This document shows, one piece after another, positions 7,735 through 15,924 of a stretch of DNA of 34,772 bases. A program made the position numbers and the translations under genes. The DNA comes from Phaeobacter sp. Its GTDB lineage: Bacteria; Pseudomonadota; Alphaproteobacteria; Rhodobacterales; Rhodobacteraceae. Position 1 is the first letter of the stretch; every line of letters begins with the position of its first letter. The notes below the pieces were generated by a model. The model was not told the DNA's origin and made no database searches. It worked only from the letters and a program-made list of their open reading frames with translations. The stretch is from the NCBI RefSeq assembly GCF_022825805.1, contig NZ_JAJDWC010000085.1:1-34772 (forward strand), read 5' to 3'.

Positions 7735-8700
7735 ATGTCAGGACACGGATACGATGCCGGCCGCCTCAACCTGCCCTTTGTTGGCATCGCAACCTTTGGC
7801 AAAAAGCCCTATGTCGAGAACTGGGACCAGATTGATGCGGATGTCGCTATTCTTGGCGCGCCTTTTGATTTCGGCTGCCAGTTCCGCTCTGGCGCCCGAT
7901 TTGGGCCGCGCGCGGTGCGCGAGGCGTCGACCCTATTCAGCTTTGGTCACGCTGGGGCCTATGACCACGAAGATGACGCCACCTATCTGGGCGCAGATGT
8001 GCGGATCGTCGATCTGGGCGACGCTGATATCATCCACACCAAGACCGAGGAAAGCCACGCCAACATCGAATATGGCGTGAAGAAGATCCTCGACGCAGGC
8101 GCGTTGCCGGTCACCATCGGCGGGGATCATTCGGTCAATATTCCCTGCATCAACGCTTTTGCCGAGGATTGTGCCCAAAACGGGCCCATCCATGTTGTCC
8201 AGATTGATGCGCATCTGGATTTTGTGGACGAACGCAAAGGTGTGACGGACGGCCATGGCAACCCGATGCGCCGCGCCATCGAAAAAGACTACGTCTGTGG
8301 CATGACGCAGCTGGGCATCCGCAATGTGTCCTCCACCGCAAAAGAGGGCTATATCGACGCGCGCGAACGCGGCTCGGATATCCTGTCGGTGCGTCAGGTG
8401 CGCAAGCTGGGCACCGATGCGGTGCTGGACCGGATCCCCGACGGCGCGCGCTACTATGTCACCATCGATATTGATGCCTTCTGCCCGTCCATCGCGCCCG
8501 GCACTGGCACGCCGAGCCATGGCGGGTTTCAGTACTACGATGTGCTGGAAATCCTGCAGGGTCTCTCAAAACGCGGCGATGTGGTCGGCATCGATCTGGT
8601 GGAGGTCGCACCGGCCTATGATCAGACAGAAAGCACCCAGGTGCTGGCGGCGCAACTTTTGTTGAACTTCATCGGCTTCATTTTCCACAACAAGAGCTGA
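7735..8700 (+). CDS. Ureohydrolase-family enzyme (agmatinase / guanidino-acid hydrolase-like)
   Basis: This 321-residue cytoplasmic Mn-dependent (or Ni-dependent) hydrolase is of the arginase/agmatinase fold, releasing urea from a guanidino compound. The metal ligands are visible: H132 in GGDHS, D158/H160/D162 in IDAHLDF, and D245/D247 in YVTIDIDAF. E290 in LVEVAP is the usual guanidino-binding Glu, and GHGNPMRR (173-180) matches the family SHGTPFRR loop. After the DxD the family normally reads (L)DP; here it is FCP, with Cys250 in place of Asp. The ATG at 7735 follows CGGAG. As the last gene after dctPQM, its substrate is probably a guanidino-carboxylate (guanidinobutyrate, guanidinopropionate or guanidinoacetate) rather than the cation agmatine. 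Family assignment is secure; substrate is inference. Confidence 0.88.
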   Translation: MSGHGYDAGRLNLPFVGIATFGKKPYVENWDQIDADVAILGAPFDFGCQFRSGARFGPRAVREASTLFSFGHAGAYDHEDDATYLGADVRIVDLGDADIIHTKTEESHANIEYGVKKILDAGALPVTIGGDHSVNIPCINAFAEDCAQNGPIHVVQIDAHLDFVDERKGVTDGHGNPMRRAIEKDYVCGMTQLGIRNVSSTAKEGYIDARERGSDILSVRQVRKLGTDAVLDRIPDGARYYVTIDIDAFCPSIAPGTGTPSHGGFQYYDVLEILQGLSKRGDVVGIDLVEVAPAYDQTESTQVLAAQLLLNFIGFIFHNKS

Positions 8701-8849
8701 CGGGCAGGGCAGTCTGCGCTGGCTAACTTGGCCAGTGTGGGTCGGCTGTTGTGATGGGCGCGCCGGGTTGCCCAGCGTGATCTACCATGTGCAACGGATC
8801 ATTCTGGTTGGGCCTTTCTGCACGGCGCTTTCAAGGGAACTCAAAATCA

Positions 8850-8885
8850 GGCCGCCCGCGGAAACGGGGCGGCCTGTGTTTTTCA
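8850..8885 (+). terminator. Rho-independent terminator after the ureohydrolase gene
   Basis: A perfect 8-bp stem, GGCCGCCC (8850-8857) with GGGCGGCC (8867-8874), encloses a 9-base loop and is followed by TGTGTTTTT. It ends the dctPQM-ureohydrolase transcript. On the opposite strand it is followed by a weaker TGATTTT run and may also terminate the convergent chemoreceptor gene that ends at 8906. The 149 bases between 8701 and 8849 show no other coding or strong structural signal. Confidence 0.8.
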
Positions 8886-8905
8886 TGACCGAAGGCAATG
8901 CGATC

Positions 8906-11302
8906 TCAGAAGTCTTCCCACCGCGCGTTGGCGACCATCGGCTCTGATCCTGCGGTGTCATCCGCAGGATCAGAGCCCGCTGTCTGCGCGTGTAGATCCT
9001 GCACTGTTGGGTCACCCGATGGCCCTGGCAGGGCAACAGCGCTCGCCTGCGCCAGTGGGGAGGGGTTTGCCGCATCCAACACCGCATCTTCGTCGGTTTT
9101 GAAGGCGTTCATCAGATCCACCAGACGCTGGGCATCGGTGCGCAGAAGATGGCTGGCAGCGGTGGTTTCCTCCACCATTGCGGCGTTGTCTTGGGTCACC
9201 TTGTCCAGTTGGGACACCCCGATATTGATCTCCCCAAGGGTTGTGGACTGCTCTTCGGAAGATTTGGCGATATCGGTGACCAGACCGGAGATATTGGTGA
9301 CCCGTTCGACGATCGTCTTCAGCGCCTCGCCGGTCTGTCCGACCAATTCGACCCCTTTGTCCACCTGATGGCTGCTCTTTTGGATCAGGGTCTTGATTTC
9401 CAGCGCCGCATCGGACGCCCGTTGCGCCAAGGCCCGCACTTCGCTTGCCACCACGGCGAATCCTTTACCCGCTTCGCCTGCGCGCGCGGCTTCGACCCCT
9501 GCGTTTAGCGCCAGAAGGTTGGTTTGGAAGGCAATATCGTCGATCACGCTGATGATCTGCGAGATATGTTTTGACGAGGCTTCGATTTCGGTCATCGCTG
9601 CGATGGTTTCGCTCACCACCAGCCCGCTTTGTTCGGCTTCTGCTTTGGCGTTGCTGGCGGCGGTTTCGACGGTGCGCACATTTTCAGTGGCCGAACGCAC
9701 GCTCACGGTGATCTGTTCCAGCGCTGCGGCCGTTTGCTCCAGGGTGGCGGCCTGGCTTTCGGTGCGGCGGGACAGATCGTCGGCGGCTCCGTTGATTTCC
9801 ACCGCACCCTGCCGGATGCTGTGAGCTGCGGAGATGACCTGCGAAATCACCTGGTTCAGCCCGCCCATGGCATCATTGATATTGTAGCGCAGTTTGCGAT
9901 GCTCATAGGGGAAGAACTCGGTGATCGTGTTGCGGAAATCACCCTGGGCCAGGCCCATCAAGGCTTTGCTCAGCAGATCGACGACGCGGGCATTGGCTTT
10001 TTGCGTTGCCACTTCGCGTTCTTGGGCGGCGGCGCCTTCTTCCAGTCGGGATTTGAGATCCTCCAGGGTCTGCGCCATGACACCGATTTCGTCATTGCTG
10101 TCGGTGCCTTGGACCGTGATGGAGTAGTTCTTTTCAGCGATCTCATGGATGTCGTGGGACAGCGTGATGAACCGACGCGCAATCCAGCGGCCCACGATCC
10201 AGGAGGTCAGTGTCAGCGCCAGCGTGGTTGCGATCAGCCCTAATGTGGCAACCAGCTGCAAGAAACGGTTGGCGGCCAGTGCCTCGGCGGCGTCCACCTC
10301 CATCACGACGCCCCAGCGGTCGCCCCGGCTGGTCACAAGGGAACTGGTGGCGGCAACAACGGGCTGCCGGTTCAAACCGACCGTGTCAGCAAAATACCCG
10401 GTTTCACCGGCCAGCGCGGCTTCGATCTGTGGGGTCATCCGGCCAGAGCTCTGCTTGTCGGCGGCTTGGGTGATGGTGCTTTCGTTGGAGGCCGAAGACG
10501 ACAGGATTTGCCCGTCCGACCCGGTGAGGATCACTTGGCCGGTTTCGCCCAGCAGGGCGGAATCCGACAGTATTTCCCCGATGACATTGAATGGCACCTG
10601 CAACGCCACAACACCGATGCGGCGGCTTCCGTCGAACACGGGTTTGGCCAGGAACAGCGCCGGGGCGCCCCCGCTGGGCGCATAGGGCGCGATTTCAGTC
10701 AGATAGAGTTCATCTGCGGGCAGAGCGTTGCTTTTCTTGAACACATCGCCCAGCCCGGAATCCGCATAGGGGCCATCGACGAAATTCATCGCAAAATCGT
10801 CTTCTTTGAAGACGGAGTAGACCAGGTTGCCGCGGGCATCGAACAAAAACAGATCGTGATAGCCATGGTTGCGCTGAAAGCTGCGCAGCGCGACGTGATA
10901 GCGTTCATGCAATTGGCTCCAGCGGGAACCGTCATAGGCCGCGACCAACTCGTCCTTTTTGCCCGCCGGATGGGGGTTGTCGATGATGTAGAATTCCCGC
11001 AGGTGGTCGGCAGCGTTATCGCCCAACCCGTTCCAGGCCATGGTGAATTCATCAATCGCTTCGGTGACGGAGATGTTGGAGGCCAATGAGTTAATGTCAT
11101 CTTCGATGGTGCCCAACCATCGTTCCAACGCGGTCGCACGTTCCTGCGCGAGGGTGGAATACACTTCTTGATTGCGTTGATTGAGAATATTCGAGAATTG
11201 CCAAACCAGTACCAATCCCGCGAGCGAGACAAACAAAACAATGGGAAGGGTGATCGCCAAGGGCAATTTCTTGGAGAGCTTCATATCCCGAACTAACGTC
11301 AT
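8906..11302 (-). CDS. Methyl-accepting chemotaxis protein with dCache sensor
   Basis: This 798-residue inner-membrane chemoreceptor has a first membrane helix (about 13-35) and a large periplasmic dCache-type sensor (about 36-345, with GYHDLFLFDARGNLVYSVFK). A second helix (about 349-371) follows, then a HAMP domain (372-420), further HAMP-like helices and the cytoplasmic signalling domain. Its hairpin tip (587-622, DDIAFQTNLLALNAGVEAAR) binds CheW and CheA. The C-terminus ends in RWEDF, matching the xWxxF pentapeptide that tethers CheR/CheB. I chose the ATG at 11302 because CGGAGA lies 7 bases upstream; the frame is open 31 codons further but has no good start site. The dCache lacks the clear amino-acid-binding motif, so the ligand is unknown. 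Confidence 0.93.
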   Translation of the reverse strand: MTLVRDMKLSKKLPLAITLPIVLFVSLAGLVLVWQFSNILNQRNQEVYSTLAQERATALERWLGTIEDDINSLASNISVTEAIDEFTMAWNGLGDNAADHLREFYIIDNPHPAGKKDELVAAYDGSRWSQLHERYHVALRSFQRNHGYHDLFLFDARGNLVYSVFKEDDFAMNFVDGPYADSGLGDVFKKSNALPADELYLTEIAPYAPSGGAPALFLAKPVFDGSRRIGVVALQVPFNVIGEILSDSALLGETGQVILTGSDGQILSSSASNESTITQAADKQSSGRMTPQIEAALAGETGYFADTVGLNRQPVVAATSSLVTSRGDRWGVVMEVDAAEALAANRFLQLVATLGLIATTLALTLTSWIVGRWIARRFITLSHDIHEIAEKNYSITVQGTDSNDEIGVMAQTLEDLKSRLEEGAAAQEREVATQKANARVVDLLSKALMGLAQGDFRNTITEFFPYEHRKLRYNINDAMGGLNQVISQVISAAHSIRQGAVEINGAADDLSRRTESQAATLEQTAAALEQITVSVRSATENVRTVETAASNAKAEAEQSGLVVSETIAAMTEIEASSKHISQIISVIDDIAFQTNLLALNAGVEAARAGEAGKGFAVVASEVRALAQRASDAALEIKTLIQKSSHQVDKGVELVGQTGEALKTIVERVTNISGLVTDIAKSSEEQSTTLGEINIGVSQLDKVTQDNAAMVEETTAASHLLRTDAQRLVDLMNAFKTDEDAVLDAANPSPLAQASAVALPGPSGDPTVQDLHAQTAGSDPADDTAGSEPMVANARWEDF

Positions 11303-11687
11303 CGATTTTCTCCGATAAGGACGACTGAAACGTGCAAGGCGCAGGGAGTGCGCACAATCCAAGGTAGAAGAAAAAGGATGAGGGAAGCTTAACACAGCGC
11401 GCTTTTGTACAACTTTGGCGCGATTTTAGGGTTTTGATAGCCAAGATAGAGGCTGTTCGAAATATCGATGCCTAAATCAAAAGATGCGATGCATTGCAAT
11501 ATAATTGTTATATATCAGTTATTTAATGCTATTTATGCCCTTGGTGGACCTGAGGTGAGTAGGCGAGTGGCCGCATCCATCGCGGGCCTGAAAAGGTGCG
11601 AAAAAAATACCTCTTTATGTTGAAGGCGGCGTTGCTCACCACCCATTCTAAAGGATGCAGTGTACCCAGCAGGGGTGAATTCGGACG
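11303..11687. other. Non-coding AT-rich region between bglA and the chemoreceptor gene
   Basis: This 385-base stretch holds no supportable gene. It must carry the chemoreceptor promoter (leftward) and the end of the bglA transcript. About 11400-11545 is clearly A/T-richer than the rest of the window and contains the perfect dyads TTGTACAA (11405-11412) and ATATAA-TTG-TTATAT (11499-11513). Nearer bglA, reading leftward, there is a run of seven T after AAAGAGGTA (about 11603-11612) but no strong stem before it, so a terminator there is not convincing. Confidence 0.5.
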
Positions 11688-13031
11688 CTAGCTTGCGGGC
11701 TGGTCATGGCGGCGCAGGGCATCGGCCAATGCGTGGTAGGATGCTTTGGGCGTGCGGGTCAGCGTGTCGAAATCAACATGCACCAGACCAAAGCGTTTTT
11801 CATAGCCAAGCGCCCATTCATAATTGTCCAAAAGCGACCATAGGAAATAGCCCTGAACCGGCACGCCCGCCTTGATTGCCCGGCGCAGGGCGTCCAGATG
11901 GGCATCGATGAACGCGATCCGCTCGGCATCCTCAACCACGCCGTTGCGCAGGATATCGCCATGGGCCATGCCGTTTTCCGTAACCATCAGCGGCAGGTCA
12001 CCGGTGTAGGTCTGCGCGGTTCTGGTCAGAAACTGAAACAGCCCGTCGGGATAGATTTCCCAGCCCATCTGGGTCTTGTCCAGCGGGCCATCGACCTCCT
12101 CGTAGTGGGGCCAGGCGCCGGTGTCCGGGGCGAGCCGTTTGCGGGTATAATAGTTCAGCCCGCACCAATCGACCGGGGCGGTGATGGTGGCGAAATCATC
12201 CTGCCAGCCTGTCGGCAGGTGCGGTTCCAGCCCCTCCAGCGCCAGAGCGGGGTAGCGGCCATGAAACGCCCCGCTGAGGAAGAAGTCGTTGTATATCGCA
12301 TCATAACGGGCCGCAGCGGCGTGGGCGGCGGGGCTGTCATCGGCGGGATCGGCCCATTCGAGGTTGAACACGGCCCCCAGATTGCGCATGCCAAGACCGC
12401 GCATCGTCTGGATCGCGGTGCCATGGGCCAGCATGACGTGATGCATGGCCCGCGCTGTGGCCCGGATGTCGCGCATCCCCGGCGCGTGATGGCCTAGAAA
12501 ATGCGATAGCCAGCCGACGCACCAGGGTTCGTTGATCGGTGCGGCCGAATACATGCGATCTCCAATCCGCCCCATGATGATTTCGGTGAAGTCGCCGAAC
12601 CATTTGGCGATATCGCCATTGCGCCACCCGCCGAGATCCGCAAGCGCCTGCGGCAATTCCCAGTGATAGAGAGTGACGCAGGGTTTAAGCCCGCGCGCCA
12701 GCATGGCGTCGGTCAAGCGGTCATAGAAATCCAGACCCTCGATGTTGGGAGCGCCGCGCCCCTCTGGCAGGACCCGCGCCCAACTGGTGGAAAAGCGGTA
12801 GCAATCGAACCCGGCGGCCTGAACCAGATCCAGATCCGTCTCATATCGGTGATAGTGATCGCATGCGCGGCCACCATGTTCGGCGCGCACCACATTACCC
12901 GGTGTGGCGGCAAAACTGTCCCAATGGGTGGGGCCTGCGCCGCCGAAATCGTGACCTTCGATCTGATAAGCGGAGGTTGCGGTGCCAAAGAGGAAATCGT
13001 CAGGAAAGTCGCGGCGGTTGTTGCGAAGCAT
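11688..13031 (-). CDS. bglA: Family GH1 beta-glucosidase
   Basis: This 447-residue enzyme is a glycoside hydrolase family 1 (beta/alpha)8 barrel of normal family length. The acid/base Glu is E168 in APINEPW and the nucleophile is E352 in MVTENGM. FLFGTATSAYQIEG near the N-terminus and NYYTRKR are family signatures. It has no signal peptide, so it acts in the cytoplasm on imported beta-glucosides or related sugars. It lies 25 bases downstream of the LacI-type gene, presumably co-transcribed with it, and is divergent from the alpha-glucoside uptake operon. This widens the locus from alpha- to beta-linked substrates. AAAAGGA upstream of the ATG supports the start. Natural substrate unknown. Confidence 0.93.
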   Translation of the reverse strand: MLRNNRRDFPDDFLFGTATSAYQIEGHDFGGAGPTHWDSFAATPGNVVRAEHGGRACDHYHRYETDLDLVQAAGFDCYRFSTSWARVLPEGRGAPNIEGLDFYDRLTDAMLARGLKPCVTLYHWELPQALADLGGWRNGDIAKWFGDFTEIIMGRIGDRMYSAAPINEPWCVGWLSHFLGHHAPGMRDIRATARAMHHVMLAHGTAIQTMRGLGMRNLGAVFNLEWADPADDSPAAHAAAARYDAIYNDFFLSGAFHGRYPALALEGLEPHLPTGWQDDFATITAPVDWCGLNYYTRKRLAPDTGAWPHYEEVDGPLDKTQMGWEIYPDGLFQFLTRTAQTYTGDLPLMVTENGMAHGDILRNGVVEDAERIAFIDAHLDALRRAIKAGVPVQGYFLWSLLDNYEWALGYEKRFGLVHVDFDTLTRTPKASYHALADALRRHDQPAS

Positions 13032-13056
13032 CGGATGTTTGTCCTTTTGGCAGCGC

Positions 13057-14112
13057 TCAGGCCGAGGATGGGGCCGAGGATGAAGCAGGAGCCGGGGCAG
13101 GGCCAGTGGATGTCCCGACCGTCAACTGCGCCTCCAGCAGGCGGGTGGGCATGTGATTGGGAACCGACAGGATCTGGTCCAGCAACAGCGCGGCAAGCTG
13201 GCGGCCTGCGTCCTGAACCGACGAAAGCGTGGCCGTGAACTGTGGCACCTCACCGCTGTTGCGCAGGTAGGACAGGTCATCATCATGGGTGATCACCGAG
13301 ATTTCGCGGCCCATACGGCGCCCGGAATCTTCGACGGCGCGGCGCACGCCCATGGCCGGAATGATAGATGACACCAGATAAGCGGTCGGAGGATCTGCCA
13401 GCGCCTGGGTCTGCATCACAGTGCGATAGCCGTAGCTTTCGGTCATCTCTTCGGCAAACATGAGGGACGGATCAGCGGCGATGCCGTGGTTTTCCAGCGC
13501 GTAGAGATAACCGGCCCGCCGTCTCCAGGCGAAATCCATGTATTCCAGGCCATTGACCAGACAGATCCGGCGGTGCCCCAGATCCAGCAGAAACTGGGTG
13601 GCGCGTTGAAACGCACTTTTGTTGTTTACATCCAACCAACTGTAGGGGCCATCGACCTCCGAAGCCCGGCCGTGAACGGCAAAAGGCAATCCGATTTCGC
13701 GCAACAGATCGATGCGCGGATCCGCCATGCGTGGTGCGTGCAATATGATTCCGTCGACATTCCGCTTGGCAGCCATATCGCGGTAGGCTTTTTCCTGTTT
13801 GTCGTCCTCCACCAGCGACAGCACCATATCATACCCGGCCTTGGCATAGGTCTCGCCGGCGCCGGCGATGAAGTCGCCAAAGATCGGGTTCACCATTTCA
13901 TGCTGCGCCGACACGGGGATCACATGGCCGATCGCCATGGCGCGCCCGGTGGCCAGCGCCTTGGCCCGGGTGTTGGGCCGATAGTTGTGCTGCTCTGCTG
14001 CGTCAGCCACCCGTTTGCGCGTCGCCTCGCTCACCTCTGGAAACCCATTGAGCGCACGGCTGACGGTTGTCTGCGACAGGTTCAGATGGGCGGCCAATTC
14101 CTTCAGGTTCAT
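13057..14112 (-). CDS. aglR: LacI-family repressor of the agl operon, AglR
   Basis: This 351-residue LacI/GalR-type regulator has an N-terminal helix-turn-helix and hinge (residues 1-60, starting MNLKELAAHLNLSQTTVSRA) and a sugar-binding effector domain. I chose the ATG at 14112, which begins exactly at the LacI-type DNA-binding helix and has GGAG upstream; the frame is open 18 codons further but that sequence is not family-like. It is divergent from aglEFGAK and upstream of bglA. Two identical CAAAGCGCTTTG palindromes in the divergent region, typical of LacI-family operators with a central CG, are its probable sites, so it should repress both directions until an alpha-glucoside or derivative binds. 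Confidence 0.88.
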   Translation of the reverse strand: MNLKELAAHLNLSQTTVSRALNGFPEVSEATRKRVADAAEQHNYRPNTRAKALATGRAMAIGHVIPVSAQHEMVNPIFGDFIAGAGETYAKAGYDMVLSLVEDDKQEKAYRDMAAKRNVDGIILHAPRMADPRIDLLREIGLPFAVHGRASEVDGPYSWLDVNNKSAFQRATQFLLDLGHRRICLVNGLEYMDFAWRRRAGYLYALENHGIAADPSLMFAEEMTESYGYRTVMQTQALADPPTAYLVSSIIPAMGVRRAVEDSGRRMGREISVITHDDDLSYLRNSGEVPQFTATLSSVQDAGRQLAALLLDQILSVPNHMPTRLLEAQLTVGTSTGPAPAPASSSAPSSA

Positions 14113-14125
14113 GATTGGAATGCTC

Positions 14126-14137
14126 CAAAGCGCTTTG
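14126..14137. promoter_or_regulatory. LacI-family operator, aglR-proximal
   Basis: CAAAGCGCTTTG is a perfect 12-bp palindrome, 13 bases upstream of the aglR start, where it would overlap the aglR leader and ribosome site region. The same 12-mer recurs at 14310-14321. Autoregulation of aglR-bglA is inferred. Confidence 0.75.
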
Positions 14138-14271
14138 ATTCTCTTGGGTGCGGTTGGGTGAAACACGCGTCTTTGCTTGGTTATGGCAGGCCGAGACTTT
14201 GGCTGGCAAGCCCTGATAGCCCTATTTTAGGGGCGTTTTCTGCGCTTTGATGGCGCTGGGGCGTCTCAGTA

Positions 14272-14300
14272 TTGACAGAGTTTGACGAATCCGAGATTTT
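14272..14300 (+). promoter_or_regulatory. Candidate sigma-70 promoter for aglE
   Basis: A consensus -35 box TTGACA (14272-14277) is followed at 17 bases by a weak -10 candidate GATTTT (14295-14300). Transcription would begin near 14307, so the palindrome at 14310-14321 would overlap the start region, a classic repression geometry. The -10 match is only 3 of 6, so this is tentative. Confidence 0.45.
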
Positions 14301-14309
14301 GAAAGCATC

Positions 14310-14321
14310 CAAAGCGCTTTG
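14310..14321. promoter_or_regulatory. LacI-family operator, aglE-proximal
   Basis: This is the second exact copy of CAAAGCGCTTTG, 184 bp from the first (centre to centre) and about 50 bases before aglE. A partial match, GCGCTTTG, also lies at 14242-14249. The two full copies flank the divergent control region, as expected for AglR sites. Confidence 0.78.
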
Positions 14322-14373
14322 AATGATTGCGGCAAGCCGCGGGCAGGCGCTGTGACTTAGGGGAGGAATGATG

Positions 14374-15726
14374 ATGAAACGCAGGTTGACGGCTGCCGCG
14401 GGCGTTCTCGCGCTGACGGCGGGCATGGCGCAGGCGCAGGACACGCTGACATTTCCAGTCGGCGAGGGCGCGTTCAATTGGGACAGCTTCGAGGCGCTGA
14501 AATCCATCGATTTGGCTGGCGAGCAGGTCACGGTGTTCGGGCCCTGGCTTGGTCCGGACCAAGAGGTGGTTGAACGGGTGCTGGCCTATTTCGCCGAAGC
14601 CACGGGTGCGGACGTGCGCTACACCGGGTCCGACAGCTTTGAACAGCAGATCCTTGTTGATGCCGAGGCCGGATCCGCGCCCAACGTGGCGGTGTTCCCG
14701 CAACCTGGCCTGGTGGCCGATATGGCCGCGCGCGGCTTTATCGCGCCCTTGGGTGATGAGACCGCGGATTGGGTGCGTGAAAACTACGCCGCAGGCGATT
14801 CCTGGGTGGATCTCAGCACCTTCAAAGGCGCTGATGGCGCAGAAGATCTGTTTGGTCTGTTCTACAAGGTCGATGTGAAATCGCTGGTCTGGTATGTGCC
14901 CGAAACTTTCGAAGACTTCGGGTATGACATCCCGCAATCAATGGAAGAACTGAAGACGCTGACTGATCAGATGGTGGCGGATGGCAATACGCCTTGGTGC
15001 ATCGGTCTGGGTTCTGGCGGCGCAACGGGCTGGCCTGCCACCGACTGGGTCGAGGACATGATGCTGCGCACGCAGGAGCCAGCGGTCTATGACCAGTGGG
15101 TCTCCAATGAAATCCCATTTACCGATCCGCGTGTTGTCAGTGCGATTGAGGAATTTGGCTATTTTGCCCGCAACGACGACTATGTTTCAGGTGGCGCAGC
15201 TGCGGTGGCCTCCACTGATTTCCGCGACAGCCCCAAAGGGCTTTTTGCAAGCCCGCCGCAGTGTCTGATGCATCGTCAGGCCTCATTCATTCCGGCCTTC
15301 TTCCCCGAGGGCACCGAAGTGGGCCTGGATGCGGATTTCTTCTACTTCCCGGCCTATGAGGACAAACAGCTGGGCAGCCCGGTTCTGGGTGCGGGTACGC
15401 TGTGGTCCATCACCAATGACAGCGCAGGTGCGCGGGCCTTGATGGAATTCCTGAAGTCTCCCATCGGACACGAGGTCTGGATGGCGCAGCAGGGTTTCTT
15501 GACGCCGCATAAAGGTGTGAACACCGACATCTATGCGACCGATACGCTGAAGAAGATGGGTGAGATCCTGTTGTCGGCAGACACCTTCCGCTTTGATGCC
15601 TCCGATTTGATGCCAGGTGGCGTCGGTGCCGGGTCGTTCTGGACCGGTATGGTTGGCTATGCCGGTGGCACCCCCGCCGCAGAGGTGGCCGCTGAGATCC
15701 AGTCGTCCTGGGACGCGCTGAAGTAG
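14374..15726 (+). CDS. aglE: Alpha-glucoside ABC transporter binding protein AglE
   Basis: This 450-residue periplasmic protein is of the extracellular solute-binding family 1 (AglE type). A Sec signal peptide (MKRRLTAAAGVLALTAGMAQA, cleaved before QDT) is followed by the mature domain, with long stretches characteristic of AglE such as PNVAVFPQPGLVADMAARGF and WPATDWVEDMMLR. It captures alpha-glucosides (in Sinorhizobium: sucrose, maltose, trehalose and similar) for AglFGK. Three in-frame ATGs occur at 14368, 14371 and 14374. I chose the last because GGAGG (14362-14366) is 7 bases away; 14371 is almost as good. It is the first gene of the operon and is followed by a 232-base spacer with strong hairpins. 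Confidence 0.92.
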   Translation: MKRRLTAAAGVLALTAGMAQAQDTLTFPVGEGAFNWDSFEALKSIDLAGEQVTVFGPWLGPDQEVVERVLAYFAEATGADVRYTGSDSFEQQILVDAEAGSAPNVAVFPQPGLVADMAARGFIAPLGDETADWVRENYAAGDSWVDLSTFKGADGAEDLFGLFYKVDVKSLVWYVPETFEDFGYDIPQSMEELKTLTDQMVADGNTPWCIGLGSGGATGWPATDWVEDMMLRTQEPAVYDQWVSNEIPFTDPRVVSAIEEFGYFARNDDYVSGGAAAVASTDFRDSPKGLFASPPQCLMHRQASFIPAFFPEGTEVGLDADFFYFPAYEDKQLGSPVLGAGTLWSITNDSAGARALMEFLKSPIGHEVWMAQQGFLTPHKGVNTDIYATDTLKKMGEILLSADTFRFDASDLMPGGVGAGSFWTGMVGYAGGTPAAEVAAEIQSSWDALK

Positions 15727-15735
15727 TGCACGCTT

Positions 15736-15763
15736 GCGGGTCGGCCCTGTTGGGTTGGCCCGC
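15736..15763 (+). promoter_or_regulatory. Hairpin after aglE, probable mRNA-stabilising or attenuating element
   Basis: GCGGGTCGGCC (15736-15746) pairs with GGTTGGCCCGC (15753-15763) over 11 bp, including three G-U pairs, with a 6-base loop, starting 9 bases after the aglE stop. There is no U tract, so it is not a simple terminator. Such hairpins after binding-protein genes commonly protect the upstream message and lower expression of the permease genes. A smaller TGGCC-caaa-GGCCA hairpin follows at 15846-15859. Confidence 0.6.
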
Positions 15764-15866
15764 TTGCAACGTTTCACGGCCATCAACTCACTGGCATCAA
15801 TGCACGCTTTGATGTCTGTGACGATCCGAGATCCGCACCGACCGATGGCCCAAAGGCCACATAGAC

Positions 15867-15924
15867 TGTCGGCCCTGTGTGCAGGCCTGTGTGTCGGCCC
15901 ATGTTTCGGAACCTGTGTCGGCCC
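15867..15924 (+). repeat. Three copies of TGTCGGCCC in the aglE-aglF spacer
   Basis: TGTCGGCCC occurs at 15867-15875, 15892-15900 and 15916-15924, a period of about 25 bases, with CCTGTG preceding two copies. A related GTCGGCCC sequence is part of the hairpin just after aglE. The spacer has no convincing reading frame. Function unknown: repeated pairing partners, a protein site or duplicated spacer are all possible. Confidence 0.55.

Noticed and set aside
8701..8849. Possible short gene or terminator just after the ureohydrolase
   Set aside because: Only a weak CTGGC/GCCAG dyad is present, with no T tract; short frames here have no ribosome site. The real terminator is at 8850.
8906..11302. 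Chemoreceptor as a sensor for the guanidino compound of the neighbouring TRAP module
   Set aside because: It is convergent with that operon, not co-transcribed, and its dCache domain does not show a clear amino-acid-binding motif by eye. Proximity alone is not enough.
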